Positions 1 through 9,132 of a stretch of DNA of 64,000 nucleotides are shown piece by piece (within the stretch, counting starts at the first letter, position 1; the number at the start of each line of letters is the position of its first letter). This stretch comes from G963664935 sp963664935. Its GTDB lineage: Bacteria > Pseudomonadota > Gammaproteobacteria > Methylococcales > G963664935. Below the pieces are notes generated by a model. It was not told where the DNA came from. It did no database searches and worked only from the letters and a program-made list of their open reading frames with translations. The stretch spans positions 6,050-70,049 of the forward strand of contig CAXXSE010000003.1 of NCBI GenBank assembly GCA_963664935.2, written 5' to 3'. A program made the translations under genes and the position numbers.

Positions 1-137
1 GCATGGAAATATCGCTCACCACATTTCAAACATACTTCCGCCTCTACATCTTCAACTATATAGAGCTTTCCCTTGAGCCAATGCTGGCGTTTAACCTTTT
101 TTTTTGAAGTTTTGTCACCACAAAATTCACAATTCAT
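1..137 (-). CDS. YgiT-type zinc finger protein, partial (3' end off the window)
   Basis: The reading frame starts at the ATG at 137 and is still open at base 1, giving 45 residues. It begins MNCEFCGDK and ends with CLKCGERYFH. The two CxxC pairs are the signature of the YgiT/MqsA-type zinc-binding N-terminal domain found in antitoxin-like proteins. The DUF4258 gene at 146-418 lies directly upstream on the same strand with an 8-base gap, an arrangement common for DUF4258/YgiT pairs, which are regarded as probable toxin-antitoxin modules. Any HTH part would lie outside the window. The zinc finger assignment is firm; the antitoxin role is inferred from context. Confidence 0.8.
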   Translation of the reverse strand, partial: MNCEFCGDKTSKKKVKRQHWLKGKLYIVEDVEAEVCLKCGERYFH

Positions 138-145
138 GATTTCAC

Positions 146-418
146 CTATAGGGCATATACAGTAATTACTACCAGGTTAGCATGTTCTTTGAACCGGCAT
201 ACAACATGAATCATCCTTTCATCCAGAGCTGGACCTTCTATACGGTATCTTGTCCCGCGTATATCTTCGGTCAATTTCTTTTCAATCCGTCCTTTAAGTA
301 TTGCATTTTCAACATCACCTCGCTCCAGCTCATCATCTAACATTTCCTCTTCCGCATGTGAAGAAAGGTAATATTCCCTATCAATGATTCTCTGCCGAAT
401 TCGCTGAAGTATTGCCAT
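146..418 (-). CDS. DUF4258 domain protein (putative RelE-like toxin of a two-gene module)
   Basis: A 90-residue protein starting MAILQRIRQRIIDREYYLS and ending ANLVVITVYAL. The spacing of SxHAxEEM near residue 20, RYRIEG near 57 and VVCRFK near 72 fits the DUF4258 family, small alpha/beta proteins resembling RelE/HigB toxins. The partner at 1-137 encodes a YgiT-type zinc finger 8 bases downstream. Toxin activity is not proven for most DUF4258 proteins, so the function is an inference from fold and neighbour. The 169-base stretch between this gene and pgpA holds no further gene that I can see. Confidence 0.75.
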   Translation of the reverse strand: MAILQRIRQRIIDREYYLSSHAEEEMLDDELERGDVENAILKGRIEKKLTEDIRGTRYRIEGPALDERMIHVVCRFKEHANLVVITVYAL

Positions 419-587
419 CCATATAAATTGCTTTCGTGCCCTAACAAGTTATCGGCACAATTTCCTGGATTTTCGAGAGAAAGAAACTATGGGAGTCTAC
501 CATTTGCCCGATCAGATTTTTGATAACAAAAACTTTTAAAACTGTAATTTCTTTCTCTACCCTCTTTACTTATCTAAGCAAAAATTT

Positions 588-1088
588 CTAAATTGCCAAT
601 ACCAGCCAATCGAATCCAATGAGACAAACCGCGGCATAAACACCCGCGAGAACATCGTCCATCATGATACCCAAACCACCTTTAACCTGTTTATCGATTT
701 GAGCGATTGGCCATGGCTTTGCGATATCAAATATACGAAATAACACAAAGCCTGTGATTATAGACGTTAAAGACATGTCACCAGCGCTCATGGTTACGAG
801 AAAACCGGCAATTTCATCCCATACAATGCCAGGATGATCGTGGACGCCGAGTTGCTTGGCGGCGGAATCGCATAACCATATACCGACCAGAGTCAACACC
901 GCCACAATGGAAAAATATATTAATGGCTCCAGTGAACCCATCAACAAAAAAATAGGGATCGCTGTAGCGGTTCCAAACGTACCGGGCGCTTTGGGCAAGA
1001 GTCCGGAGCCGAAACCGAAACCGAAGGCAAGAAATAATATCGGATTTTTTAGTTGGCCAGGAGATACCGGAACAGTTTCTTTATTCAT
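588..1088 (-). CDS. pgpA: phosphatidylglycerophosphatase A
   Basis: A 166-residue membrane phosphatase that removes phosphate from phosphatidylglycerol phosphate in phospholipid synthesis. The family blocks are present: GFGSGLLPKAPGTFGT near the N-terminus, WDEIAGF and RIFDIAKPWPI in the middle, and GIMMDDVLAG near residue 150, with several hydrophobic segments between. I chose the ATG at 1088 because GGAGG lies 6 bases upstream; an ATG 15 bases further out has no such site. It is the last gene of the glyA-to-pgpA run, following thiL, as in many gammaproteobacteria. The stop codon is TAG. Confidence 0.93.
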   Translation of the reverse strand: MNKETVPVSPGQLKNPILFLAFGFGFGSGLLPKAPGTFGTATAIPIFLLMGSLEPLIYFSIVAVLTLVGIWLCDSAAKQLGVHDHPGIVWDEIAGFLVTMSAGDMSLTSIITGFVLFRIFDIAKPWPIAQIDKQVKGGLGIMMDDVLAGVYAAVCLIGFDWLVLAI

Positions 1089-1141
1089 AATATTCCTCCG
1101 CAATTATCAAACCCACCACCGGCAAATTAGACAAACTTTCG

Positions 1142-2098
1142 TCAAAAATGGACATAGCCCGACGGCTGAAACTCAGCCGGTTTCGAATCTTTCATGACCC
1201 GTAGTCCTTTCTCTTTTTCGATTACGCCAATTCGGGTATAGGGACATTCGACATTTACCATGCACCGATGGAGCTGATTTTCACGGTCGACCGGCACCGT
1301 AAAGCATAACTCGTAATCATCGCCGGCGGTCAATGGCATAGTCCAATCATCGGTGGTTTCCACATATTTATTTAAAGCATCGGAAAACGGCATATTTTCC
1401 CAAAAAACAGTTGCCCCAACCCCACTCGCGTCAAGAATATGGCTCAGGTCCGCTACCAATCCATCGGAAACATCGATACACCCGTTGGCAGTACCTCGGA
1501 GCTGGAGTCCGGCTTCAACTCTTGGCGATGGGCGGTGCAGTCGATCAATGACAACTAAGTCGGAAGACTTGAATTCACCCGCCAAGATCTTTAACCCCAA
1601 TCCGGAGTCACCAATACAACCTGTTACGTAAATCGAATCTCCCACACATGCCGCACTACGAAGCATAGCCCGGGTACCATAAGGAACTATTCCGATTGCC
1701 TGAATGGTTATATTTAACGGTCCTCGCGTCGTATCCCCACCGATCAATTCCAGCGAATGATAGTTGGCTAATTTAAAGAAACCGGTGGAGAACTGTTGAA
1801 GCCATTCTTGATCGACATTAGGCATTGTGAGCGCGAGGGTCACCCAACAAGGCTTTGCCCCCATTGCAGCCAAATCGCTTAAATTAACGGCCAAGGCTTT
1901 ATGACCTAACGATTCCGGATCGATATCGGGGCGAAAATGAATTCCCTCCACCAAACTATCGGTGGTAATAGCCAATTCGCCATGACTGGATACCTTAACC
2001 AGGGCGCAGTCATCTCCGATACCAAGGACAGTCGATGGATTTTTATTACCTCTACCTCGAAAAAAACGGTCAATAAGCTCGAATTCGGTAAAGGGCAT
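1142..2098 (-). CDS. thiL: thiamine-monophosphate kinase
   Basis: ThiL phosphorylates thiamine monophosphate to thiamine pyrophosphate, the last step of thiamine cofactor synthesis. The 318-residue protein shows the N-terminal GIGDDCALV metal/ATP-binding motif, DSLVEGIHF, LSDLAAMGA, GGDTTRG and the late ISDGL-like block CIDVSDGLVADL, all typical of the AIR synthase/ThiL fold. The ATG at 2098 is preceded by GGGAG at a good distance; an ATG 24 bases upstream lacks a site. It sits between nusB (57 bases upstream) and pgpA, the usual neighbours. No damage is visible. Confidence 0.95.
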   Translation of the reverse strand: MPFTEFELIDRFFRGRGNKNPSTVLGIGDDCALVKVSSHGELAITTDSLVEGIHFRPDIDPESLGHKALAVNLSDLAAMGAKPCWVTLALTMPNVDQEWLQQFSTGFFKLANYHSLELIGGDTTRGPLNITIQAIGIVPYGTRAMLRSAACVGDSIYVTGCIGDSGLGLKILAGEFKSSDLVVIDRLHRPSPRVEAGLQLRGTANGCIDVSDGLVADLSHILDASGVGATVFWENMPFSDALNKYVETTDDWTMPLTAGDDYELCFTVPVDRENQLHRCMVNVECPYTRIGVIEKEKGLRVMKDSKPAEFQPSGYVHF

Positions 2099-2155
2099 TA
2101 GAAAAAACTCCCAGCGGAACATTGAAACCAGAATTACACCCCAAAGATAGACAAA

Positions 2156-2623
2156 TTATTTGCTGGCAAGCCCCTTGTCCACTGGTTTTCCAGACGCCTT
2201 ATGGGAGTTTATTTCGGTAGCACGAAGTACGCACGCAACTTTGTCCAGGATACCATTGACATATTTGTGGCCATCCGTCGCGCCAAAGCACTTCGCCAGA
2301 TTAATTCCCTCATTTAGGATAACGCGATAGGGGACATCGTGCCGATAAATTAATTCGTAGACTCCTACTCTTAAGATGGCGAGCTCCACGGGGTCAATCA
2401 GCTTAATTTCCCGATCGACAAATTCTTTGAGTTCATGATCGATTTTTTCTACTTGCCTCGGAACTCCCAACAACAATTCATTAAAATAGCTTAATTGCCC
2501 TTTCTGAATTTCGGGTTGCTCGGCGAATTGCTGCTGGATATCGGTTATATTTTGTCCGGTCAACTGCCATTGGTACAAAGCCTGAACTACCGCTCTCCGG
2601 GCTTGTGTGCGTGATTGTCCCAT
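2156..2623 (-). CDS. nusB: transcription antitermination factor NusB
   Basis: NusB binds boxA RNA with NusE and takes part in rRNA antitermination. The 155-residue protein opens with the family pattern SRTQARRAVVQALYQWQ and contains LRVGVYELIYRHDVPYRVILNEGINLAK and FGATDGHKYVNGILDK blocks in the second half. Length matches the family (about 140-160). Its start codon overlaps the ribH stop by one base (TAATG), so translation is probably coupled to ribH. A short tail after the conserved core (about 20 residues) is not conserved. Confidence 0.95.
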   Translation of the reverse strand: MGQSRTQARRAVVQALYQWQLTGQNITDIQQQFAEQPEIQKGQLSYFNELLLGVPRQVEKIDHELKEFVDREIKLIDPVELAILRVGVYELIYRHDVPYRVILNEGINLAKCFGATDGHKYVNGILDKVACVLRATEINSHKASGKPVDKGLASK

Positions 2624-3099
2624 TAATCCTTGAGTTTTCGAAATAAATTAACCATTTCGATCGCCGACATTGCTGCTTCGGCACCCTTGTTTCCTGCTTT
2701 GGTTCCCGCCCTTTCGATGGCTTGCTCAATGGTGTCTACCGTCAGAACCCCAAAGCTCAAAGGCACATCGTAACGCAACGAAACACTGGCGATTCCCTTG
2801 ACGCATTCTCCCGCGACATATTCGAAATGGGGCGTACCACCTCGAATAACAGCCCCCAAACAAATGATGGCATCGTACTGCTTTTTTTCGGCAACGCGTT
2901 GGACCGCGATAGGCAGTTCAAAAGCACCGGGAGTTTTGACAACATCGATTTCTTGATCTTCCGCGCCATGTCTTTTCAAGGTATCAATCGCCGCATTGAC
3001 CAATTGATCCACAATAAAGCTGTTGAATCGGGATGCGACCAGACAAAAACGTGCTTTTTGTACGGTTAAACCACCTTCAAAATATTTAACGTCCGACAT
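2623..3099 (-). CDS. ribH: 6,7-dimethyl-8-ribityllumazine synthase
   Basis: RibH condenses the ribitylaminouracil intermediate with 3,4-dihydroxy-2-butanone 4-phosphate to give lumazine, the penultimate riboflavin step. At 158 residues it is of family length. Visible motifs are VASRFNSFIVD near the N-terminus, TPGAFELPIAVQ near 60, and GAVIRGGTPHFEYVAGECVKG near 80-100, which holds the catalytic histidine and phosphate-binding residues. It lies downstream of ribBA with a 158-base gap and overlaps nusB by one base. I looked for an FMN riboswitch in that gap and did not see its conserved core. Confidence 0.96.
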   Translation of the reverse strand: MSDVKYFEGGLTVQKARFCLVASRFNSFIVDQLVNAAIDTLKRHGAEDQEIDVVKTPGAFELPIAVQRVAEKKQYDAIICLGAVIRGGTPHFEYVAGECVKGIASVSLRYDVPLSFGVLTVDTIEQAIERAGTKAGNKGAEAAMSAIEMVNLFRKLKD

Positions 3100-3257
3100 A
3101 TAATCTCTCGCTAAAACGCATTGTAAAGTTAATGTAATTGTTCAGATTTAACCTGAAATTCGTCACTTCAAGGCGAAAAACGTGAGTTTACACGTATAAA
3201 TGGTCATTTTTTACCGCGGAAATGATGGATTTCAAGGATGAACCGAATAGTTACAAG

Positions 3258-4367
3258 TTAATCTCCCGATAAATACTCGACCGCTTCGAGCCCATACCCG
3301 GAAAGCCCCAAATACTTCTTTTTCGCCCCGATTACCCTGAGTTTCCGGAGCCCGAAGTCAGCAAGAATTTGAGCGCCGGTCCCCGTTGAACGCCAATCGA
3401 CATCTTGTTCTTCATCACAAGCGTCTTCGACGCCACGGTCTTCCATCTCATAATGGTGGATTTGCTCTACCAGGGATTTGGTATCTTCTTCCTGACGGAC
3501 GACAACCAATACACCCATTCCTTCATCCGCGATTATCCGCATGGCCTTTCGGAGGGGCATCCCGGAATCTCGGCGAGTTGATGCAAAAAGATCGCATAGC
3601 AAATTTTTAGCGTGGACCCGTACCAATACAGGTTTATCTCCTGAGATATTACCCATGGTCAAAGCGATATGAAGTTTGTTGCCGACTCTGTCTTGATAGG
3701 CGTGCATTTTGAAATTCCCAAACTCGGTGGGAAAGTCACAAGTGCTAATACATTCGATCGTTTTTTCATGTTGCAATCGATATCGAATCAAATCCGTAAT
3801 GGTTCCGATTTTTAAATCATGCTGTTGCGCGAATTTTTCGAGCTCGGGAAGACGGGCCATTGATCCATCTTCATTTAGAATTTCAACGATCGCGGCAGCT
3901 GGCTCGAGAGATGCCAAACGAGCCAAATCACAGCCTGCTTCCGTATGTCCCGCACGATTTAAAACACCACCCGGTTGAGCCATTAACGGAAATACATGCC
4001 CTGGTTGAACCAAATCCTCCGGTTTGGCATCCTTTGCTACCGCCGCCTGGATCGTAGTTGAGCGATCTGACGCTGAAATTCCCGTGGTCACGCCATTAGC
4101 CGCCTCAATGGATAAGGTGAAGTTAGTTGAGTGGAATGAACTGTTTTCATTGACCATAAGCGGTAAACGTAATTGCCGGCATAGTTCCCGAGTTAGAGTC
4201 AAACAAATCAACCCTCGGCCGTACGAAGCCATAAAGTTGATGTCCTGAGGTTTAACAAACGAAGCCGCCATAATCAGATCGCCTTCGTTCTCCCGATCTT
4301 CATCGTCCATGATAATGACCATCTTACCCTGGCCGATATCTTCGATAATTTCTTCAGCGGTGTTCAT
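3258..4367 (-). CDS. ribBA: 3,4-dihydroxy-2-butanone 4-phosphate synthase with degenerate GTP cyclohydrolase II-like domain
   Basis: The N-terminal half (about residues 1-205) is a complete DHBP synthase: DDEDRENEGDL near 20, FMASYGRGLICL near 45, TGISASDRSTT near 97, HVFPLMAQPGGV near 125 and GHTEAGCDL near 140. The C-terminal half resembles GTP cyclohydrolase II, but the zinc-binding cysteines are absent: where active enzymes have Cys in the GD-FGS-RCDC segment, this protein reads LCDLFASTRRDSG. It is therefore probably monofunctional, matching the RibBX variant described in Proteobacteria, and a separate ribA should exist elsewhere. Length (369) is normal. It follows ribE after a 30-base gap. 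Confidence 0.93.
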   Translation of the reverse strand: MNTAEEIIEDIGQGKMVIIMDDEDRENEGDLIMAASFVKPQDINFMASYGRGLICLTLTRELCRQLRLPLMVNENSSFHSTNFTLSIEAANGVTTGISASDRSTTIQAAVAKDAKPEDLVQPGHVFPLMAQPGGVLNRAGHTEAGCDLARLASLEPAAAIVEILNEDGSMARLPELEKFAQQHDLKIGTITDLIRYRLQHEKTIECISTCDFPTEFGNFKMHAYQDRVGNKLHIALTMGNISGDKPVLVRVHAKNLLCDLFASTRRDSGMPLRKAMRIIADEGMGVLVVVRQEEDTKSLVEQIHHYEMEDRGVEDACDEEQDVDWRSTGTGAQILADFGLRKLRVIGAKKKYLGLSGYGLEAVEYLSGD

Positions 4368-4397
4368 GGATTCATCAGATCATCAATTCTCATTTTG

Positions 4398-5084
4398 CTA
4401 TTCATCCATAAATCCGGCCCGCATCAATAAGTCTTTTGTCACACCTTCACTACGACTGCGATTCTCGTGCCGTTCCACATGTATGGCCGCTTTTTCACCC
4501 AGTAACAGTCGTTCTATATAGCGAGCCAACAAATCGATTTCCAAGTTCACGTTCACACCTTTTTCGGTAGTGCCCAAAGTAGTCGCGGATAGCGTATGTG
4601 GAACAATATTAACTTCGAAGTCCGCGCCGTTGACCCTATTGACGGTCAAACTGATCCCATTTACACAGATCGAACCTTTTTCAGCAACGTATTTAGCCAA
4701 ATCCACCGGCGCCCGCACAACAAACAAGATCGAACGTCCTTGCTCTCGCCGATCCATAATTTCACCCACCCCATCGATATGGCCACTCACGAAATGGCCT
4801 CCCAGCCGGGTTGTCGGGGTCAACGCTGACTCCAGATTGACGGTGTTTCCAACCTTAGTTTGTTTCAACGTTGTCCGTGAAAGAGTCTCCACGGATACAT
4901 CCGCTATAAAACATCGATTTCCCAATTCGACTACGGTGAGGCAAACCCCATCGACGGCGATACTATCACCTATCCGAGCGGTTTCCATAGGTAACTTTCC
5001 GGCATCGATTTTGAGCCTGGAATCGACCCCTAGAGATTCAATTGAAACAATCCGGCCAATCGATTGAATGATTCCCGTGAACAC
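4398..5084 (-). CDS. ribE: riboflavin synthase alpha chain
   Basis: RibE dismutates two lumazine molecules to riboflavin. The protein starts with the canonical MFTGIIQSIG and has two tandem lumazine-binding repeats of about 95 residues each, marked by GDSIAVDGVCLTV near 40 and KGSICVNGISLTVN near 135, plus GGHFVSGHIDGVG near 95. The 228-residue length is slightly above average owing to a C-terminal extension after LLGEKAA. It starts 11 bases after the ribD stop. Intact. Confidence 0.96.
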   Translation of the reverse strand: MFTGIIQSIGRIVSIESLGVDSRLKIDAGKLPMETARIGDSIAVDGVCLTVVELGNRCFIADVSVETLSRTTLKQTKVGNTVNLESALTPTTRLGGHFVSGHIDGVGEIMDRREQGRSILFVVRAPVDLAKYVAEKGSICVNGISLTVNRVNGADFEVNIVPHTLSATTLGTTEKGVNVNLEIDLLARYIERLLLGEKAAIHVERHENRSRSEGVTKDLLMRAGFMDE

Positions 5085-5095
5085 CTGCTTCGACT

Positions 5096-6211
5096 CTAAA
5101 TAGGTTTAACCGCAAAACCCAGGCGGAGATCCTGACCGATTTGGCGTACATCCACAAGTTGTAACTGAACTTTTTCAGATATCCTCTTTATTTCCGGTAC
5201 ATGAAACAAACCCCGTCCAGCATCACCTAATACAACGGGAGCCATGTATACAACCAGCTCATCGATTAACCTAGATTGCAACATCCCGCCACTTAATACG
5301 GATCCAGCCTCTAACAAAACCTCATTGATCTCTTTAACACCCAGGAAATCAATCAACGCCGCTAATTGAACACGCCCATCCTCGCCAGCCGGCAAGGAAA
5401 CAATTTCGAAACCCGCCTTTTCCAGTGGTTCCTTTTTTAACGGATCGGTTATGACGGTTGCAATGAAACTCTTTCCAGGCAATCCCCCGATGATTGCGTT
5501 CGTGGGCATTCTTAACGCGCTATCGACAATGACCCGCACTGGTTGGACGAGTTCGTCGTGAGTTGGGCCGAGACGAGCGGTTAAGGAAGGATTATCCGAA
5601 ATCACGGTTCCTATGCCGGTTACGACAGCCCCACTTCGGGCGCGTAACCGATGTACATCCTGTCTCGCAGCTTCACCGGTAATCCATTGACTTTCGCCCG
5701 AAGCCATCGCGGTTCGACCGTCCATACTCATCGCAAGTTTTGCGACTACGTAGGGTTTACCGGTCCGCATTCGTTTGCAAAATCCCCGATTCAATATTTC
5801 CGCATCGAATGCCAGCAGTCCACAATTTGTTTCTATCCCGGCGCGAGTCAGTAACTCTAAGCCTTTTCTTCCAACCTTAGGATTGGGATCATACATTGCG
5901 GCAATGACTTTAGACACCCTTGCATTGATTAACGCTTCGGTACAAGGTGGCGTTTTGCCATGATGACAGCAAGGCTCTAACGTGACATACGCAGTTGCTC
6001 CCAGGGCTTTGACGCCCGCCTTTTCCAAAGCCATGATTTCGGCATGAGCCCCTCCTGCTCGCTTATGCCAACCGGCGCCGACAATCTTCGCGTCTTTAAC
6101 CAAGACGCATCCAACTCTTGGATTCGGATCCGTACTATAGCGCGCACGGTCCGCGAATCGTAGAGATTGCGCCATAAAGAAGGCGTCCCTGTCGGTAAAC
6201 CCTGATGTCAC
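5096..6211 (-). CDS. ribD: bifunctional riboflavin biosynthesis deaminase/reductase
   Basis: RibD deaminates and then reduces the pyrimidine product of GTP cyclohydrolase II. The first about 145 residues form the cytidine-deaminase-like domain with the zinc ligands in GAHAEIMAL (near 60) and PCCHHGKTPPC (near 82). The rest is the RibC/dihydrofolate-reductase-like domain, with KLAMSMDGRTA, GESQWITG and EAGSVLSGGML. Length 371 is typical. It lies 16 bases downstream of nrdR and 11 bases upstream of ribE, so it is in the same transcription unit. Confidence 0.96.
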   Translation of the reverse strand: MTSGFTDRDAFFMAQSLRFADRARYSTDPNPRVGCVLVKDAKIVGAGWHKRAGGAHAEIMALEKAGVKALGATAYVTLEPCCHHGKTPPCTEALINARVSKVIAAMYDPNPKVGRKGLELLTRAGIETNCGLLAFDAEILNRGFCKRMRTGKPYVVAKLAMSMDGRTAMASGESQWITGEAARQDVHRLRARSGAVVTGIGTVISDNPSLTARLGPTHDELVQPVRVIVDSALRMPTNAIIGGLPGKSFIATVITDPLKKEPLEKAGFEIVSLPAGEDGRVQLAALIDFLGVKEINEVLLEAGSVLSGGMLQSRLIDELVVYMAPVVLGDAGRGLFHVPEIKRISEKVQLQLVDVRQIGQDLRLGFAVKPI

Positions 6212-6227
6212 TTATACTGAAATAGAA

Positions 6228-6698
6228 TTAGGAATGACGGCCCTTCGGCGAACCAGCGAGCTCGTCAATGACCTCCTTGAATTCGTTTACGTCTTGAAAA
6301 CTTCTATAGACCGAGGCAAACCGTACATATGCAACATGATCGAGCGCACTGAGTTCACGCATAACTTCTACTCCGATTTGTCGCGACGTCACTTCACGAT
6401 CGCCCAAGGCTAATAGATTTTTTTTTATCCGGATGAGGGCCGCTTCGATCCGTTCGCTTCCTACAGGACGCTTTTCCAACGCCCGTAACATACCCGCCCG
6501 GAGATTAGCTTCCTGAAATGGCACACGGTTACCATCATTTTTGATCACTCTCGGCAGATTTAACTCAGCGGATTCATAGGTCGTGAAACGTTCTTTGCAC
6601 GCCACACATTGACGCCGACGGCGAACCTGATCCCCTTCATCGGCCACCCTGGAATCGATTACTCGCGTATCGCGTTCGGAACAGAAAGGGCATCGCAT
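6228..6698 (-). CDS. nrdR: transcriptional repressor NrdR
   Basis: NrdR represses ribonucleotide reductase genes in response to ATP/dATP. The N-terminal zinc ribbon has the ligands in MRCPFC and QCVACKERF, with the conserved stretch RVIDSRVADEGDQVRRRRQC between them; the ATP-cone domain follows (LPRVIKNDGNRVPF through YVRFASVYRSFQDV). The 156-residue length is standard. The glyA-nrdR-ribD order is the usual gammaproteobacterial one. Confidence 0.96.
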   Translation of the reverse strand: MRCPFCSERDTRVIDSRVADEGDQVRRRRQCVACKERFTTYESAELNLPRVIKNDGNRVPFQEANLRAGMLRALEKRPVGSERIEAALIRIKKNLLALGDREVTSRQIGVEVMRELSALDHVAYVRFASVYRSFQDVNEFKEVIDELAGSPKGRHS

Positions 6699-6822
6699 AC
6701 TGATCGAAGTTTAACTAAGGGTACAAATTCCGGAAGAGGTTGCCACGGTCGATTCGGCCCATGGCAACACGTCTCCCCAACCACATACATTTTATCGCGT
6801 CGAAATGTACAATGGCCTTTGC

Positions 6823-8079
6823 CTAATTGCCGTACACTGGGAATTTACCACATAACTCAAGAACATTTTGCTTGACGCGCTTCACGACATCTTCGTTTTC
6901 GATGTCATCCAGAAGATCGCAAATCCATCCTGTCAATGCGATACACTCACTTTCCTTAAATCCACGCGAGGTAATTGCCGGTGTTCCGATACGAATTCCA
7001 CTGGTGACAAATGGCGACTGTGGATCGTTTGGTACCGCATTTTTGTTCACGGTAATGTTGGCGCTGCCCAGAGTGGCATCCGCTTGTTTGCCGGTAAGTC
7101 CTTTATCAATTAAATCAAGTAAGAAAAGATGGTCATCGGTACCGCCGGATACGATATTGTATCCGCGATCCGAAAACGCCTTGGCCATCGCTCTTGCATT
7201 ATTAAGCACTTGTTGCTGATATTGCTTGAATTCGGGTAATAGGGCTTCTTTAAACGCAACGGCCTTGGCTGCAATAACGTGCATCAATGGACCACCCTGT
7301 ATTCCAGGAAATACCATGGAGCTTAACTTTTTCTCAATATCGGCGTTTGATTTAGCCAATATCAAGCCCCCGCGGGGTCCTCGAAGCGTTTTATGGGTTG
7401 TGGTGGTCGTTATATCGGCGATTTGAACAGGATTGGGGTATAGGCCCGCCGCGATCAGACCTGCCACATGTGCCATATCGACGAATAAATAGGCGCCAAC
7501 ACTATCGGCAATAGCACGAAACCGTTGCCAATCAATCACCCGCGAATAGGCTGAAAAACCTGCTACGATCATTTTGGGCGAATGTTCTTTAGCTAAAGCT
7601 TCAACCTCATCGTAATCTATTTCACCGGTTTCGGTATTCAGTCCATACTGTACGGCATTGTAGATCTTACCTGAAAAATTGACGTGCGATCCATGGGTCA
7701 GATGTCCGCCATGAGCCAGGCTCATGCCCAATATGGTATCGCCGGGCTTTAATAAGGCGAAATAAACCGCCGCGTTGGCTTGAGATCCGGAGTGCGGCTG
7801 AACATTAGCATAACCCGCTCCAAACAGCTCCTTGGCGCGTTCGATAGCCAGGCTTTCAGCAACGTCTACGTGTTCGCAACCGCCATAATAGCGTTTGCCG
7901 GGATACCCTTCCGCATATTTATTGGTTAATACCGAGCCTTGTGCCTGCATGACACGCGGACTGGTATAGTTTTCCGATGCAATCAGTTCAACATGTTCCT
8001 CTTGCCTTACAACCTCAGCTTGCATCGCATCCCATAACTCATCGTCGAAACCAGCTATCTCCATACCTTTGGTAAACAT
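6823..8079 (-). CDS. glyA: serine hydroxymethyltransferase
   Basis: GlyA interconverts serine and glycine using PLP and tetrahydrofolate, supplying one-carbon units. The 418-residue protein has the family landmarks: HVELIASENYTS near 32, NKYAEGYPGKRYYGGCEHVD near 53, QPHSGSQAN near 95, and the PLP lysine in the TTTTHKTLRGPRGG segment near 226. A G-run lies just before the ATG at 8079. It is the first gene of the operon; the promoter must lie in 8080-8248, where I see no clear regulatory element. Confidence 0.97.
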   Translation of the reverse strand: MFTKGMEIAGFDDELWDAMQAEVVRQEEHVELIASENYTSPRVMQAQGSVLTNKYAEGYPGKRYYGGCEHVDVAESLAIERAKELFGAGYANVQPHSGSQANAAVYFALLKPGDTILGMSLAHGGHLTHGSHVNFSGKIYNAVQYGLNTETGEIDYDEVEALAKEHSPKMIVAGFSAYSRVIDWQRFRAIADSVGAYLFVDMAHVAGLIAAGLYPNPVQIADITTTTTHKTLRGPRGGLILAKSNADIEKKLSSMVFPGIQGGPLMHVIAAKAVAFKEALLPEFKQYQQQVLNNARAMAKAFSDRGYNIVSGGTDDHLFLLDLIDKGLTGKQADATLGSANITVNKNAVPNDPQSPFVTSGIRIGTPAITSRGFKESECIALTGWICDLLDDIENEDVVKRVKQNVLELCGKFPVYGN

Positions 8080-8248
8080 ATACCCCCCATTTATGGATTT
8101 TGAAAAGGAGCCATTTTACCGCGATTCAAATGATATGCATAATGGTTAGTGCATTCCTGTAGCGGTAAATGTATTCCACCCATCAACTCAATGAAACTGG
8201 GCAAGAATTCCAAGTTATTTTCAGGTGGTTAAAGACTATCCGAGTATT

Positions 8249-8559
8249 CTAGGAGGCTGTCCGAGAATAGAGAGCCTACTACGGAAAAGCTGGATTTGGC
8301 CTGATTTCCCCATTATATTGATGAAATACATCCCTATATTTCACACCTGTGGGCCGCTTTCAGTGGCCCAAACCCGCTCCAGGCGGATTTGTCGTTAAAT
8401 ACAGCAAGTATTCACCTCACTAATTTGCCTGGAGCAAATTAGGACCGCGTAGCGACCTAGAGGAGGTGAAATACAGGATGTACTTCATCATTTAATCAAA
8501 AAAATGGCCTCAAACCAGCTTCCCCTCGCGACGGCTCCTATTCTCGGACAGCCTCCTAG
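8249..8559. repeat. miniature inverted-repeat element, CTAG-ended family, copy 1 (long form)
   Basis: This 311-base element is bounded by perfect 22-base terminal inverted repeats that start CTAGGAGGCTGTCCGAGAAT; the right end is its exact reverse complement. It encodes no protein. Two shorter relatives (240 bases) lie at 54429-54668 (inverted) and 57796-58035. The internal part includes palindromic blocks around GTGGGCCGCTTTCAG and CCAGGCGGATTTGTCG. The about 70 extra bases here lie in the right half and partly repeat an inner segment. The outermost CTAG could be part of the repeat or a target duplication. It is probably mobilised in trans by an unidentified transposase. Confidence 0.85.
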
Positions 8560-8967
8560 GTGAATTCCCGGAATAACCGGGGTCGGATAAATATTAAATA
8601 CCGTTTCTTTTCTTAGTCCATATGAAAGATCTCGACGCTTTTTTTAGTTTGTATCAGACCTTAGCAATTTAAAAACGTTGTCTTGCATGGTAACGGGTAA
8701 TCCCTGGCCGTCGTTCTGTAAGATAGAATCGATAGCGAGGGTTCGTTAGGCAATCCAATGTCATGGCTTAGATCCTGTGGGGTTTGTTCACTGCGTTCAC
8801 TCGGACCTTGGTAGCATCGGAATGTCCGTGAGACGATGGAAGTGAGGAACTCAAATTTCAAAAGTGGGTGGCGTCCTTCGGCCTACGGAATAGTCAAGAC
8901 GGGGGCCGCGGCTCCCTCTGACCCGATGAGGCGAAGCCAACGCTTTAAAAATCCGCACATTACCTTT
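8560..8967. other. non-coding stretch without recognisable gene
   Basis: Between miniature element copy 1 and the TfoX-like remnant I see only short open frames with no recognisable protein sequence and no start context. The stretch looks like decayed accessory DNA. Confidence 0.4.
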
Positions 8968-9132
8968 TTACGTTTTTGCCTTTTTTGATTTCTTTAGTGG
9001 CAATGACTTAATGAACGTTTCACAAAAACCTATCCAATGTTCAAGTTCTAAATCATCTTCGATGCCTTCTGGTGACACATAAACCATGCCTTTCATTGCT
9101 TTCCCCGTAAAATCCATTTCTTTCACATATTT
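8968..9132 (-). pseudogene. TfoX/Sxy N-terminal-domain protein remnant
   Basis: In one minus-strand frame this reads KYVKEMDFTGKAMKG, then YVSPEGIEDD, then EHWIGFCETFIKSLP, ending at a TAA. This is the C-terminal half of a TfoX_N-type small protein, whose family has an EMDFTG-PMKG motif followed by a WI-F helix. The N-terminal half is missing: upstream sequence is in another frame and does not resemble the family. It is therefore a 5'-truncated remnant. Confidence 0.6.

Noticed and set aside
3100..3257. FMN riboswitch in the ribBA-ribH gap
   Set aside because: The conserved core of the RFN element is not visible, and the flanking genes belong to a contiguous housekeeping operon.
6823..8079. 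Plus-strand frames opposite glyA and the rib genes
   Set aside because: They are shadows of well-supported minus-strand genes with no family resemblance.
8661..8861. 66-codon minus-strand frame
   Set aside because: No recognisable motif, no start context and low-complexity composition in a decayed region.
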